In this document: positions 43,972 to 52,544 of the stretch, piece after piece
Layout: each line of letters opens with the position of its first letter
Numbering within the stretch: the first letter of the stretch is position 1
Assembly: GCF_031954365.1 (NCBI RefSeq)
Contig: NZ_JAUSVZ010000001.1
Strand: one strand, 5' to 3'
Source of the DNA: Brevibacillus aydinogluensis
GTDB lineage: Bacteria; Bacillota; Bacilli; Brevibacillales; Brevibacillaceae
DNA: 64,000 nt
Position numbers and translations under genes: made by a program
The notes under the pieces: model-generated
What the model saw: only the letters and a program-made list of their open reading frames with translations
Databases searched by the model: none
What the model was told of the DNA's origin: nothing

Positions 43972-45015
43972 ATGTTTGGTGGATTTTCTCGTGACATGGG
44001 GATTGACCTTGGCACTGCCAATACACTGGTCTATGTAAAAGGAAAAGGGATTGTCGTACGCGAACCGTCCGTCGTGGCGATTCGCACCGACACCAATACG
44101 ATCGAAGCAGTCGGGAATGCTGCCAAGAGCATGATTGGCCGTACCCCCGGCAATATCGTCGCCGTTCGCCCGATGAAGGACGGCGTGATTGCCGATTTTG
44201 ACACGACGGCAACAATGATGCGCTACTTCATCAACCAGGCGCAGAAAAACCAGGGACTGTTCAGCCGCCGTCCAAACGTGATGGTTTGCGTTCCGTCCGG
44301 CATTACCGCGGTGGAAAAACGGGCCGTGGAAGACGCCACCAAACAGGCCGGCGCGAAGGAAGCGTACACCATCGAAGAACCGTTTGCCGCAGCGATTGGC
44401 GCTGACCTGCCGGTGTGGGAACCGACCGGCAGCATGGTCGTGGACATCGGCGGGGGGACGACGGAAGTGGCGATCATTTCGCTCGGCGGCATCGTGACCT
44501 CCCGTTCCATTCGCGTCGCGGGCGACGAAATGGACGAAGCCATCATTCAATACATCAAACGTAAGTACAACCTGATGATCGGCGAGCGCACCGCGGAAAC
44601 GCTGAAACTGGAGATCGGCTCCGCCATCGCTCCCGACGAGTTGGAGACCGTCGAGATTCGCGGGCGCGACCTGGTGACCGGGCTGCCGAAAACTCTGTCC
44701 GTCAGCAGCGAGGAAATTGCCGAAGCGCTGGCGGAAACGGTGGCAGCCATCGTCGAAGCCGTGAAAGTAACACTGGAGAAAAGTCCGCCGGAGCTGGCAG
44801 CTGACATCATGGACCGCGGCATCGTGCTGACCGGCGGCGGAGCGCTGCTGCGTAATATCGATCGCCTGCTGAGCAAGGAGACCGGCATGCCGGTGCACGT
44901 GGCGGAAAACGCCCTGGATTGTGTCGCGATCGGAACCGGCCGCGCGCTGGAAAACCTCCATCTGTTCAAATCGAAACACGGAATCACCTCTTCCAGACAA
45001 AAGCGCGGTAAATAA
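43972..45015 (+). CDS. mreB: Rod-shape determining protein MreB
   Basis: Actin-like ATPase that organises the cell-elongation machinery on the membrane. It has 347 residues. DMGIDLGTANTLVYVKGKG is the phosphate-1 motif, VVDIGGGTTEVAIIS phosphate-2, and GIVLTGGGALL the adenosine motif. A short amphipathic N-terminal segment (MFGGFSRD) is usual. AAGGAG precedes the ATG. First gene of mreBCD-PBP2-minCD-rodA. Confidence 0.98.
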   Translation: MFGGFSRDMGIDLGTANTLVYVKGKGIVVREPSVVAIRTDTNTIEAVGNAAKSMIGRTPGNIVAVRPMKDGVIADFDTTATMMRYFINQAQKNQGLFSRRPNVMVCVPSGITAVEKRAVEDATKQAGAKEAYTIEEPFAAAIGADLPVWEPTGSMVVDIGGGTTEVAIISLGGIVTSRSIRVAGDEMDEAIIQYIKRKYNLMIGERTAETLKLEIGSAIAPDELETVEIRGRDLVTGLPKTLSVSSEEIAEALAETVAAIVEAVKVTLEKSPPELAADIMDRGIVLTGGGALLRNIDRLLSKETGMPVHVAENALDCVAIGTGRALENLHLFKSKHGITSSRQKRGK

Positions 45016-45029
45016 TCGGAGGTTGCGGC

Positions 45030-46046
45030 ATGTCGTTTTTCGGGAACAAGCGGCTGATTATTGTGCTTGTGGGCCTGGTCCTGTTGATTTCCATCGTGGG
45101 CTTTACGTCCCGGGAACGGGCTCGCCTGACCTGGCCGGAAATGTTTTTCAAGGATGTGTTCAGCGTGGTGCAGGGGATCTTTTACCGCCCTGCCCAGGCT
45201 GTTTCCACCTTCTTTCAAGAAATTGGCGACGCGTACAACGTATACGAAGAAAACCGGGCGCTCAAGGCAAGCCTGGACCAGTACGCCCGGATAACGGCGG
45301 AGCTGCACTCGCTCCAGGCGGAAAACGACCGTCTTCGCAAGCTGTTGCAAGCAGAGGAATCGTTGAAAAAGTCCTACCAGCTTCGCTACGCAGAAGTGGT
45401 GGCCAGAAATCCGGACACGTGGAACAACGTCATCACGATCGACAAGGGATTGAAACACGGCATCAAGAAAGACATGGCGGTCATGACCGCCAAGGGATTG
45501 ATCGGCCGGGTGCAGAGCGTGGCCAACTTTTCCGCCACCGTGGAACTGTTGACCAGCTATGAGCGGCGTAATAACGTCTCGGCCTCGATTCAAACCGTGC
45601 GCAACGTCAACGGCACCGTTACCCACCATCCCGTCAGCGGTGTCATTGAAGAATACGATCCGCAAGAACGCCTGCTTGTCATGCGCAAAATCCCTTTGGG
45701 AGAGAAAATCGAACCAAAGCAGCAGGTGATCACCTCCGGATTTGGTGGAGTGATTCCGCCCAATCTGCCGATTGGATACGTTGTTCGTGTACAGCCTGAC
45801 GATTACGGATTGACGCAGACCGCCTATATCCAGCCGAGCGCCGACTTTTCCCAATTGAACGAAGTGATGGTGGTAGAGCGCAACTTCACCTTCTCGCCCA
45901 CGGGTGAGCTGATACCCAATCAGCCGCAGGGACAACAGTCAACTCAGCCTGGACAGAACACGTCACAACAATCAGGTTCAGCTTCGCGGCAGCAGGCAAA
46001 TACGCAGTCGCAAGCGTCTGCAGGATCGGGCGGAGGTGGAAGGTAA
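45030..46046 (+). CDS. mreC: Rod-shape determining protein MreC
   Basis: Bitopic scaffold linking MreB and the elongasome PBP. It has 338 residues: a membrane helix at about 8-26 (LIIVLVGLVLLISIVGFT), a coiled coil at about 70-110, then the double beta-barrel region (YAEVVARNPDTWNNVITIDKG, GFGGVIPPNLPIGYV). The last 50 residues are a Gln/Ser/Gly-rich low-complexity tail. Its stop overlaps the mreD start by one base. Confidence 0.96.
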   Translation: MSFFGNKRLIIVLVGLVLLISIVGFTSRERARLTWPEMFFKDVFSVVQGIFYRPAQAVSTFFQEIGDAYNVYEENRALKASLDQYARITAELHSLQAENDRLRKLLQAEESLKKSYQLRYAEVVARNPDTWNNVITIDKGLKHGIKKDMAVMTAKGLIGRVQSVANFSATVELLTSYERRNNVSASIQTVRNVNGTVTHHPVSGVIEEYDPQERLLVMRKIPLGEKIEPKQQVITSGFGGVIPPNLPIGYVVRVQPDDYGLTQTAYIQPSADFSQLNEVMVVERNFTFSPTGELIPNQPQGQQSTQPGQNTSQQSGSASRQQANTQSQASAGSGGGGR

Positions 46047-46570
46047 TGCCTCGGTTTCTGCTCGCTGCGACGCTGCTCTTGCTGTTTGTTCTGGAAGGTA
46101 CGCTGGTTCAGGTCTTTTTGCCTGACAAATGGGGTCTGTCTCTGATGACAGTACCCCGCTTTGCGCTTGTCGGCACCATTCTCGTCTCGATGTTTTTGGG
46201 GCGGCGGGAAGGACTTTATTACGGGCTGGCACTCGGATTTTTGCAAGATGTGCTGTACGGACAGGTGATCGGTCTGTACATGATAACGATGATGGTGGCC
46301 AGCTATTTTGCAGGATTAATCGTCTTGTTGTTTCAGCGGGGCTTCGGGATGGTGTTTGTCACGTGCAGCCTGATCCTGTTTGCCCACGAGTGGCTGCTGT
46401 ACAGCCTCCATCTGCTTCTCACCAAAGCCCCTGTTGACGTGCAGTGGATGCTCAACTGGCAGATTCTGCCAACGGTCGTATTAAATATGTTGAGTGCCCT
46501 GGTGATTTACTCCCCGATCAAGCGTCTGTGCGAATCCGTTATGTTCAAACGCGACCTCCCGTTGGAGTAG
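46046..46570 (+). CDS. mreD: Rod-shape determining protein MreD
   Basis: A 174-residue membrane protein with about five to six helices, part of the MreBCD complex. VFLPDKWGLSLMTVPRFALV, FLGRREGLYYGLALGFLQDVLYG and MLNWQILPTVVLNM match the family. It starts at ATG 46046 in the mreC stop (TAATG), so the two are coupled. The family is poorly conserved; position leaves no doubt. Confidence 0.93.
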   Translation: MPRFLLAATLLLLFVLEGTLVQVFLPDKWGLSLMTVPRFALVGTILVSMFLGRREGLYYGLALGFLQDVLYGQVIGLYMITMMVASYFAGLIVLLFQRGFGMVFVTCSLILFAHEWLLYSLHLLLTKAPVDVQWMLNWQILPTVVLNMLSALVIYSPIKRLCESVMFKRDLPLE

Positions 46571-46625
46571 CGGCACAAGCAGCCGGGTCATCCCGGCGGG
46601 GGCACTGGAAAGGAGGAGAGGGGTC

Positions 46626-49079
46626 GTGGACGAAAAGAATGAGCAGAAGTCGGACATACCGGTTCGATTAAACATCCTGTTTTTGCTTGTGTTCCTGTTT
46701 TTTGCCGCCATCATCCTGCGTCTCGCCTACGTCCAGCTAGTGCAAGGAGAGCAGTACCGACATGAACTGGAGAAATACAGCATCCGCGAGCTGCCGATTT
46801 CGGCTCCCCGCGGCCGCATCCTTGACCGAAACGGCGAGGTGCTGGTCTCCAACAAGCCGGTTTATACCGTTACCTACGTGGAGGAGCTGGGGCAGGAGAT
46901 CGACGAGGATAAGGTGGCCGATCTTTTGGCCCGCATCCTGTCGATGGATGGCGTGAAAATGGGGACGGACAAGGAACTGCTGAAAAAGACGGTCGAACTG
47001 GAATCCAAGCTGCCGGTTGCGTTTGGCCCCGAGGAGACAAACAAATTGATCGAGCGGATCGAGCACAAGCTGCGGCAGGTGCCGAAGGTAAGCGAGATCG
47101 ACAGCATGTCCGACTACCAACTGATCAAGACGGCGCTGTACGTCGGGTTGTATGTGCGCTCCCCGTTTGACGACACCTCGCGAAAGCAGGCACTGAGTCT
47201 GCTCAAGGCAAAGCTGAACGACCCGGGGCAGCGCGCAGAGCTGGATGAAATGTCCGATGCGGAGCTGTTGAAATACGCCGTCTCCAGCAACGCGGAACTG
47301 AAGTTGACGCTGGACAAGGAGTACCGGGACGACCTGATCGGCCAGATCAAATACCGGATCAACAAGCTTCCCAATCCCGAGGAGTTGAAGGGGAAATCGG
47401 ATACGGAACTGCTGGGCTACGCGGCCATTTTTGACCTGGACGTAAGTCTGCCGCTCAACGACCAGCAGCGCCAGTTCCAGTGGCACAAGCTTTCCCTGCT
47501 GCAGGAAATGCGCTCTTCACATATGCCGAGCTACATTCCGCGCCGCGTAAAAGTGAACATCTCGGATGCGGAGCGGTATCAAATCGAGGAACGTCTGTCC
47601 GAATTGCCCGGTATTTCCGTTGTGCTGGAACCGGTGCGACAAATTATTCAGGACCCGGACGGAACGCCGTTTGGCACCAACTTCCTTGGCTATATCAACG
47701 CCATCAAGCCGGAGCAGTTAAAGGAGTACCAGGCACAGGGATACAATCCGTTTGACCGCGTCGGCGTGACCGGTCTGGAGGCGTATTACGAGCGTTATCT
47801 GCGCGGCAAGGACGGCGTGATGGAAGTGCACGTCAACAAGGACTCGCAGACGGTTGAAAAGCGGATGAGCCGGGAACCGGAACCGGGCAACGATCTGGTG
47901 CTGGCGATGGATTGGCGCTTCCAAAGCAAGGTGGAAGCCATTTTGAAAGAGGAGTTTCTCAAGTTCAAGAGCAAGCCGACCACGCCAAAGGAATTCAAGG
48001 AGGCCCATGTTCTGGTGATGAATCCGAACACGGGGGAAATCCTGGCGATGGCCAGCTATCCGGATTACGATGTGAACTGGTACTACGACCGCAAGAAATT
48101 TAACGAGGTGTATACGTCGGTCATCCTGCCCAACGAGGCAAACCGATTCATCTATACGCAGTTTCCTCCGGCGTCCACCTACAAGCCCCTGTCGGTGATG
48201 ATCGCCCTGAATGAGGGGCTGACCACTCCCAACGAAACCATCATCGACCGCGGCGGCCTCAAGGTGGGAAACATGTACAAACGGAACTGGAAACCGAGCG
48301 GACACGGTCCGGTCAACGCCCGCCGCGCGCTGGCCGTGTCCAACAACACCTACATGTACGAGATGGCGATTCGCCTGGCAGGACGGGCGAAGAATCACTG
48401 GTCCGAACAGTTTTCCGTGCTGGACTACTACAATGCGCAGTTTGGACTGGGGGTGAAGACGGGTATCGATCTTCCCGGCGAGAAGATGGGATGGGAAAAC
48501 CCCAATTCACACTACGGCAACCTGGCCGACGCCATGATCGGCCAATATGATTTGTTCACGCCGATTCAGATCGCCCAGTACGTCTCGACAATCGCCAACG
48601 GCGGCTACCGGGTGCGCCCGCATCTGGTCAATGAAATCCGCCGCGGCACGACGGACCCGAAACAGCCTGGACAGACGTTGACCGTAATCGAACCGGAAGT
48701 GCTGAACCGGGTCAACGTCAATCCGAAATACATTCAGGTGGTCAAGGAAGGGATGCTGGCCGTGACGAAGCCAGGCGGTACGGCGGCAAGCACGTTCAAG
48801 GGCCTGCCGTTCAACGTCGGGGCCAAGACAGGGACGGCGCAGACCGGGCGCAAGGCAGAAAACGCCCTGCTGGTCGGCTTTGCCCCCTACGAAAACCCGC
48901 AATTGGTGTTTGTCGTGCTCGCTCCCGACAGCTTGCGCAGCGGCACGTCCAGTTCCGACGCCACCGGTCCGATTGCCCGCAGACTGCTGGAGGCGTACAA
49001 CGAAATGTATCCGGGCGTGCTGACCCCCGCCGCGAACACTGCTTCGCAGCAGCAGCCGACCCAGGCTGAACAGCAATGA
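46626..49079 (+). CDS. Class B penicillin-binding protein 2 (elongasome transpeptidase) with internal repeats
   Basis: An 817-residue peptidoglycan transpeptidase. One membrane helix (about 18-38), a PBP-dimer/pedestal region and a C-terminal transpeptidase domain with the nucleophile S517 in ASTYKPL, the SNN motif in AVSNNTYM and KTG at 734-736 (GAKTGTAQT). Residues about 94-285 consist of four tandem units with an exact 48-residue spacing (conserved Asp at 115, 163, 211 and 259), which makes the protein longer than ordinary PBP2 (about 600-720). No PASTA domains. GTG start 46626 after AAAGGAGGAG. Its place between mreD and minC shows an elongation role with RodA, whose gene follows minD. 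Confidence 0.93.
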   Translation: MDEKNEQKSDIPVRLNILFLLVFLFFAAIILRLAYVQLVQGEQYRHELEKYSIRELPISAPRGRILDRNGEVLVSNKPVYTVTYVEELGQEIDEDKVADLLARILSMDGVKMGTDKELLKKTVELESKLPVAFGPEETNKLIERIEHKLRQVPKVSEIDSMSDYQLIKTALYVGLYVRSPFDDTSRKQALSLLKAKLNDPGQRAELDEMSDAELLKYAVSSNAELKLTLDKEYRDDLIGQIKYRINKLPNPEELKGKSDTELLGYAAIFDLDVSLPLNDQQRQFQWHKLSLLQEMRSSHMPSYIPRRVKVNISDAERYQIEERLSELPGISVVLEPVRQIIQDPDGTPFGTNFLGYINAIKPEQLKEYQAQGYNPFDRVGVTGLEAYYERYLRGKDGVMEVHVNKDSQTVEKRMSREPEPGNDLVLAMDWRFQSKVEAILKEEFLKFKSKPTTPKEFKEAHVLVMNPNTGEILAMASYPDYDVNWYYDRKKFNEVYTSVILPNEANRFIYTQFPPASTYKPLSVMIALNEGLTTPNETIIDRGGLKVGNMYKRNWKPSGHGPVNARRALAVSNNTYMYEMAIRLAGRAKNHWSEQFSVLDYYNAQFGLGVKTGIDLPGEKMGWENPNSHYGNLADAMIGQYDLFTPIQIAQYVSTIANGGYRVRPHLVNEIRRGTTDPKQPGQTLTVIEPEVLNRVNVNPKYIQVVKEGMLAVTKPGGTAASTFKGLPFNVGAKTGTAQTGRKAENALLVGFAPYENPQLVFVVLAPDSLRSGTSSSDATGPIARRLLEAYNEMYPGVLTPAANTASQQQPTQAEQQ

Positions 49080-49167
49080 GCTGCGACCGACTGCATTCGG
49101 CAATTTTTTTCAATGGAGCAGGAATCTTTTGTAATCGTGGCGAATGGTATCGCTCGAGGTGAAACAG

Positions 49168-49836
49168 GTGACGACTGTGAAAAACAAGGTCACGATCAAG
49201 GGAACAAAAGATGGTCTCGTCTTTTTCATGGATGACGCCTGTTCCTTCGACGAACTTCTGGCCGATTTGCGTGAAAAGATAGAGCACAGCCATCAACAGA
49301 TCTTGTCGGGTCCGTTGATTCGCGTTTCGATTAAATTGGGAAAGCGATACTGCACTCCTGAACAACAGGAGCAGTTGACGCAAATTATCCGGCAAAAAGG
49401 CAATCTGGTGATCCACACGATCGAAGCGGACGTGATCACCAAGGAAGAAGCGTTTGCCGAACGTCTCAAATCGACGTTTTCCATCCAGGTACACACGGTT
49501 CGCGCCGGGCAGGTGCTGGAGTTCGACGGTGACTTGCTGCTTCTGGGAGACGTCAACCCGGGAGGCATCGTGCGGACGACGGGCAGCATTTACGTGCTGG
49601 GTCATTTGCGCGGGTACGCCCACGCCGGGATCAACGGGGATACGCAGGTGATCATCGCCGCCGCGGTCATGAATCCCACCCAACTGCGCATCGCGGAAGT
49701 GATCAGCAGGCCGGGAGAAGAGTGGGCGAAAAACGGCGGCACGGAATTCGCCTATTTGGAGAACGGCACCATGCTGGTAGCCAAAATGAATTATCTGCCC
49801 CGGATTCGCCCCGAATTGGGCGCGAAAAAAGTGTGA
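49168..49836 (+). CDS. minC: Septum site-determining protein MinC
   Basis: Inhibitor of FtsZ assembly recruited to membranes by MinD. It has 222 residues from the GTG at 49168 (reading MTTVKNKVTIKGTKDG), which has GAGGTGAA close upstream; ATG 49144 adds eight residues but has no ribosome site. The N-terminal domain (VFFMDDACSFDELLADL) binds FtsZ; the C-terminal beta-helix (GDLLLLGDVNPGG, GSIYVLGHLRGYAHAG) binds MinD. Directly precedes minD. Confidence 0.95.
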   Translation: MTTVKNKVTIKGTKDGLVFFMDDACSFDELLADLREKIEHSHQQILSGPLIRVSIKLGKRYCTPEQQEQLTQIIRQKGNLVIHTIEADVITKEEAFAERLKSTFSIQVHTVRAGQVLEFDGDLLLLGDVNPGGIVRTTGSIYVLGHLRGYAHAGINGDTQVIIAAAVMNPTQLRIAEVISRPGEEWAKNGGTEFAYLENGTMLVAKMNYLPRIRPELGAKKV

Positions 49837-49863
49837 GGCGTTAGGGTAAGAGGAGGAACGGAC

Positions 49864-50658
49864 GTGGGTATTGGAATTGTCGTAACATCAGGAAAAGGCG
49901 GCGTGGGCAAGACGACCACTTCCGCCAATTTGGGAACGGCGCTCGCTCTCCTGGGCCAGAAAGTCTGCATGGTCGATACGGATATCGGACTGCGCAATCT
50001 GGATGTCGTCATGGGACTGGAGAACCGCATCATTTACGACCTGGTGGATGTGGCGGAAGGGACTTGCCGCCTGCAGCAGGCGCTGATCAAAGACAAGCGG
50101 TTCGAAACCCTGTCCCTGCTGCCGGCTGCACAGACCAAGGACAAGTCGGCGGTTTCCCCCGAGCAGATGGAGGAAATCGTCACACAGTTGAAGCGGGAGT
50201 TTGACTATGTCCTGATCGACTGCCCGGCCGGGATCGAGCAGGGATTCCGCAACGCGGTGGCAGGCGCGGATCAGGCGATCGTAGTCACGACGCCAGAGAA
50301 AGCCGCTGTCCGTGACGCGGACCGGATCATCGGTCTGTTGGAACGGGAACAGGTCGGCATGCCCAAGCTGGTGATCAATCGTGTGCGGTCGCACCTGGTG
50401 AAAAACGGCGACATGCTCGATGTGGAAGATATTCTGGATTTGTTAGCCATTGACTTGATTGGCGTTGTGCCGGATGATGATCATGTCATCAAATCGGCTA
50501 ACCAGGGTGAGCCGGTGGTGATGAACCACGAGTCCCGTGCGTCCATCGCCTACCGCAACATCGCCCGCCGCCTGTTGGGCGAAGCCGTGCCGCTTCAGCC
50601 GCTGCAGGAAAAGACGGGCGTGCTGCAAAAGGTGCGCAGGTTTTTCGGATTGAAATAA
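49864..50658 (+). CDS. minD: Septum site-determining ATPase MinD
   Basis: Deviant-Walker ATPase that anchors MinC at the membrane and poles. It has 264 residues. SGKGGVGKTTTSANLG at residues 10-25 is the P-loop with the signature lysine; DTDIGLRNLDVVMGLENR follows; the C-terminal amphipathic helix (GVLQKVRRFFGL) is the membrane-targeting sequence. GTG start at 49864 behind AAGAGGAGG. Confidence 0.98.
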   Translation: MGIGIVVTSGKGGVGKTTTSANLGTALALLGQKVCMVDTDIGLRNLDVVMGLENRIIYDLVDVAEGTCRLQQALIKDKRFETLSLLPAAQTKDKSAVSPEQMEEIVTQLKREFDYVLIDCPAGIEQGFRNAVAGADQAIVVTTPEKAAVRDADRIIGLLEREQVGMPKLVINRVRSHLVKNGDMLDVEDILDLLAIDLIGVVPDDDHVIKSANQGEPVVMNHESRASIAYRNIARRLLGEAVPLQPLQEKTGVLQKVRRFFGLK

Positions 50659-50677
50659 AGCGACGTTAGCCGAACCA

Positions 50678-50710
50678 AAAGAACAGGAGTTTTCCTGTTC
50701 TTTCATTCTT
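50678..50710 (+). terminator. Hairpin after minD, probable terminator
   Basis: AAAGAACAGGA pairs perfectly with TCCTGTTCTTT around GTTT. The tail is T-rich (TTTCATTCTT) rather than a clean T run. Confidence 0.65.
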
Positions 50711-50790
50711 ATCGGCGCAGATGCGCAAGCGGATCCCAGGAAGCCGCGTCCCTCGTGAGAATGGGAGCCAGGGAGGGCGAAGAAACTACT

Positions 50791-51927
50791 ATGTTTGACC
50801 TTGAAAAACGACATCTGAAATCGATCGACTGGCCAATTGTGATCATCCTGTTTGGCTTGGCCGTGTACAGCTACAGTGGTATTTCCGGATCGGACAAAGG
50901 TATCCACATGGCCAACCAGCAGATGATCTGGTACGCGATCGGATTTATGGTGCTTTTCGCTACGCTGCTGTTCGACTATCGGCTGTATTACTCCATGTCT
51001 TACGTCTTGTACGCCATCGGCATCATCCTTTTGATCGGCGTATTCCAGACGACGCCGATCAACAACGCCACGAGTTGGTACCGCCTGCCGGGGGGCGTTT
51101 TGTTTCAGCCGTCTGAGCCGATGAAACTGTTTACGATTTTGACGGTGGCCCGTTACCTGGCCAACAAGGCTGACGATCCCGAGCGGTTCCGGTATTTCTA
51201 TCAGCTCATTCCCGTCGGGCTCATCATCGCCGTGCCCTTGCTGTTGATTTTGGTGCAGCCCGATTTGGGAAGCGCGCTGGTGTACTGCAGCATTTTGGCC
51301 ACCATGCTGCTTGTGGGGGGCATCCGGTTGAAACACGTGCTCTACCTGGGAACGCTCGTCGGCAGCTTTTTCGGGTTTATGACGTATCTGTACTTTTTCC
51401 ATCAGTCGATTTTCTTCAAGATCTTCAAACCGTATCAGTTTGATCGGATCAAGTTTTGGCTCAACCCCGATCTGGAACCGATGGGGCGCGGTTTTCAATT
51501 GAAGCAATCGCTGATTGCGATCGGCTCCGGCCAACTGTTTGGCAAAGGCATTAACACGCCGACCCAGGCCAGTTTCGGCTGGGTCCCCGTCGGCGAAAGC
51601 GACTTCATCTTTACCGTCATTGCAGAAAAGCTCGGTTTCGTCGGCGCGGGTGTGCTGATGATCCTGTTCTTCTTCCTGATTTACCGGATGATCCGCATCG
51701 CGATGGAGGTTAAAGATCCGTTTGGTTCCTATGTAGTGGCAGGGGTGGTCGGCATGTTCACGTTCCAGATTTTTGAGAACATCGGCATGACCATCCAGTT
51801 GATGCCCATCACCGGGCTTCCACTGCCCTTTATCAGCTACGGCGGCAGCTCGCTGTTGACCAATTTTCTGATCATCGGCGTCGTCCTGAACATCGGGATG
51901 CGCAAGGACAGACTGCGTTTTGATTAA
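50791..51927 (+). CDS. rodA: Rod-shape SEDS glycosyltransferase RodA
   Basis: A polytopic SEDS-family peptidoglycan glycosyltransferase, about ten membrane helices, 378 residues. The family signatures are FQPSEPMKL with the conserved Glu and Lys, LVQPDLGSALVYCSI, and GLPLPFISYGGSSLL in the C-terminal part. Its place after the PBP2 and min genes points to RodA rather than FtsW or SpoVE. I start at ATG 50791 (MFDLEKRHLKSIDW); the ribosome site GGGAGGG is 13 bases away, so an in-frame ATG at 50761 is a reasonable alternative. Confidence 0.93.
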   Translation: MFDLEKRHLKSIDWPIVIILFGLAVYSYSGISGSDKGIHMANQQMIWYAIGFMVLFATLLFDYRLYYSMSYVLYAIGIILLIGVFQTTPINNATSWYRLPGGVLFQPSEPMKLFTILTVARYLANKADDPERFRYFYQLIPVGLIIAVPLLLILVQPDLGSALVYCSILATMLLVGGIRLKHVLYLGTLVGSFFGFMTYLYFFHQSIFFKIFKPYQFDRIKFWLNPDLEPMGRGFQLKQSLIAIGSGQLFGKGINTPTQASFGWVPVGESDFIFTVIAEKLGFVGAGVLMILFFFLIYRMIRIAMEVKDPFGSYVVAGVVGMFTFQIFENIGMTIQLMPITGLPLPFISYGGSSLLTNFLIIGVVLNIGMRKDRLRFD

Positions 51928-51931
51928 ATGC

Positions 51932-51960
51932 GTGACAAACCGATCCGGATGTGATACACT
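51932..51960 (+). promoter_or_regulatory. Promoter of the cold-shock gene leader
   Basis: GTGACA (51932-51937), a 17-base spacer and TACACT (51955-51960) with TG one base upstream. It implies a 5' leader of about 190 bases. Confidence 0.7.
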
Positions 51961-51968
51961 CAATCTAA

Positions 51969-52138
51969 GTTAACCCGTTTTACTAGCTGTAGTGATTTGA
52001 TATAGGTTGTGGAGTCGTACCTTGTTGAGAGACGCCACCATGTGGTCAAATCTCGGCTCGGTACGACTTTTTCCATACCGGCAAAAACTCCTCTGTAAAA
52101 ACAGGTTAACGGATCACTCTTTCGCCCCGATGCGGGCG
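51969..52138 (+). ncRNA. Structured 5' leader of the cold-shock gene (candidate cis-regulatory RNA)
   Basis: Bases 51969-51983 pair with 52095-52110 (14 pairs, one mismatch, one bulged A) and enclose a second stem of nine perfect pairs (52013-52021 with 52060-52068), which contains an inner GAGA/TCTC and CCAC/GTGG hairpin and ends in a five-T run. CGGTA at 52059-52063 can instead pair with TACCG at 52076-52080, which would break the nine-pair stem. A further hairpin, CGCCC/GGGCG, stands immediately before the AGGAGG site. The T run could alternatively make the middle hairpin the rodA terminator. Confidence 0.55.
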
Positions 52139-52160
52139 CATGTTTAGGAGGTTTTGTTTC

Positions 52161-52361
52161 ATGCAACAAGGTATTGTTAAATGGTTCAACGCGGAGAAAG
52201 GATACGGTTTCATCCAGGTTGAAGGCGGAGATGACGTATTCGTACACTACAGCGCTATCCAGGCAGAGGGTTTTAAAACGCTGGAAGAAGGTCAAAAGGT
52301 TGAGTTCGAAATCGTTCAAGGCAGCCGCGGACCGCAAGCTGCGAACGTTGTGAAACTGTAA
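52161..52361 (+). CDS. Cold-shock protein (CspA/CspB family)
   Basis: A 66-residue single cold-shock domain, an RNA/ssDNA chaperone. RNP-1 is KGYGFIQV and RNP-2 is VFVHYSAI; WFNAEKG at the start and GPQAANVVKL at the end are invariant in the family. TTTAGGAGG is 10 bases before ATG 52161. Its own promoter and long leader suggest temperature- or growth-linked control at the RNA level. Which Bacillus csp paralogue it matches cannot be told. Confidence 0.97.
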   Translation: MQQGIVKWFNAEKGYGFIQVEGGDDVFVHYSAIQAEGFKTLEEGQKVEFEIVQGSRGPQAANVVKL

Positions 52362-52376
52362 ACAATGGCCCATATC

Positions 52377-52410
52377 AAAAGCAGTCTCTCGATGGAGAGG
52401 CTGCTTTTTT
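52377..52410 (+). terminator. Rho-independent terminator of the cold-shock gene
   Basis: GCAGTCTCTC pairs with GAGAGGCTGC (one G-T) around GATG, followed by six T. Confidence 0.9.
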
Positions 52411-52544
52411 GCATGTCGGGGCAGTCCCCAGCTGCCCAGGTCAACAGCCGTCATCCGTTCCTTACGGCTGTATGCCGCGCGGTTATAATGCGGACAGACA
52501 GGTCATAAGATGGTACAAAAGCTTGGCCATCGGAGGGATGGGAC

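Noticed and set aside
50443..51963. 506-codon open frame on the minus strand opposite minD-rodA
   Set aside because: Fully antisense to rodA; charged, histidine-rich translation and no start signal.
51960..52454. Minus-strand frame across the cold-shock gene and its leader
   Set aside because: It reads through the structured leader and the csp gene in antisense, with no start signal or domain.
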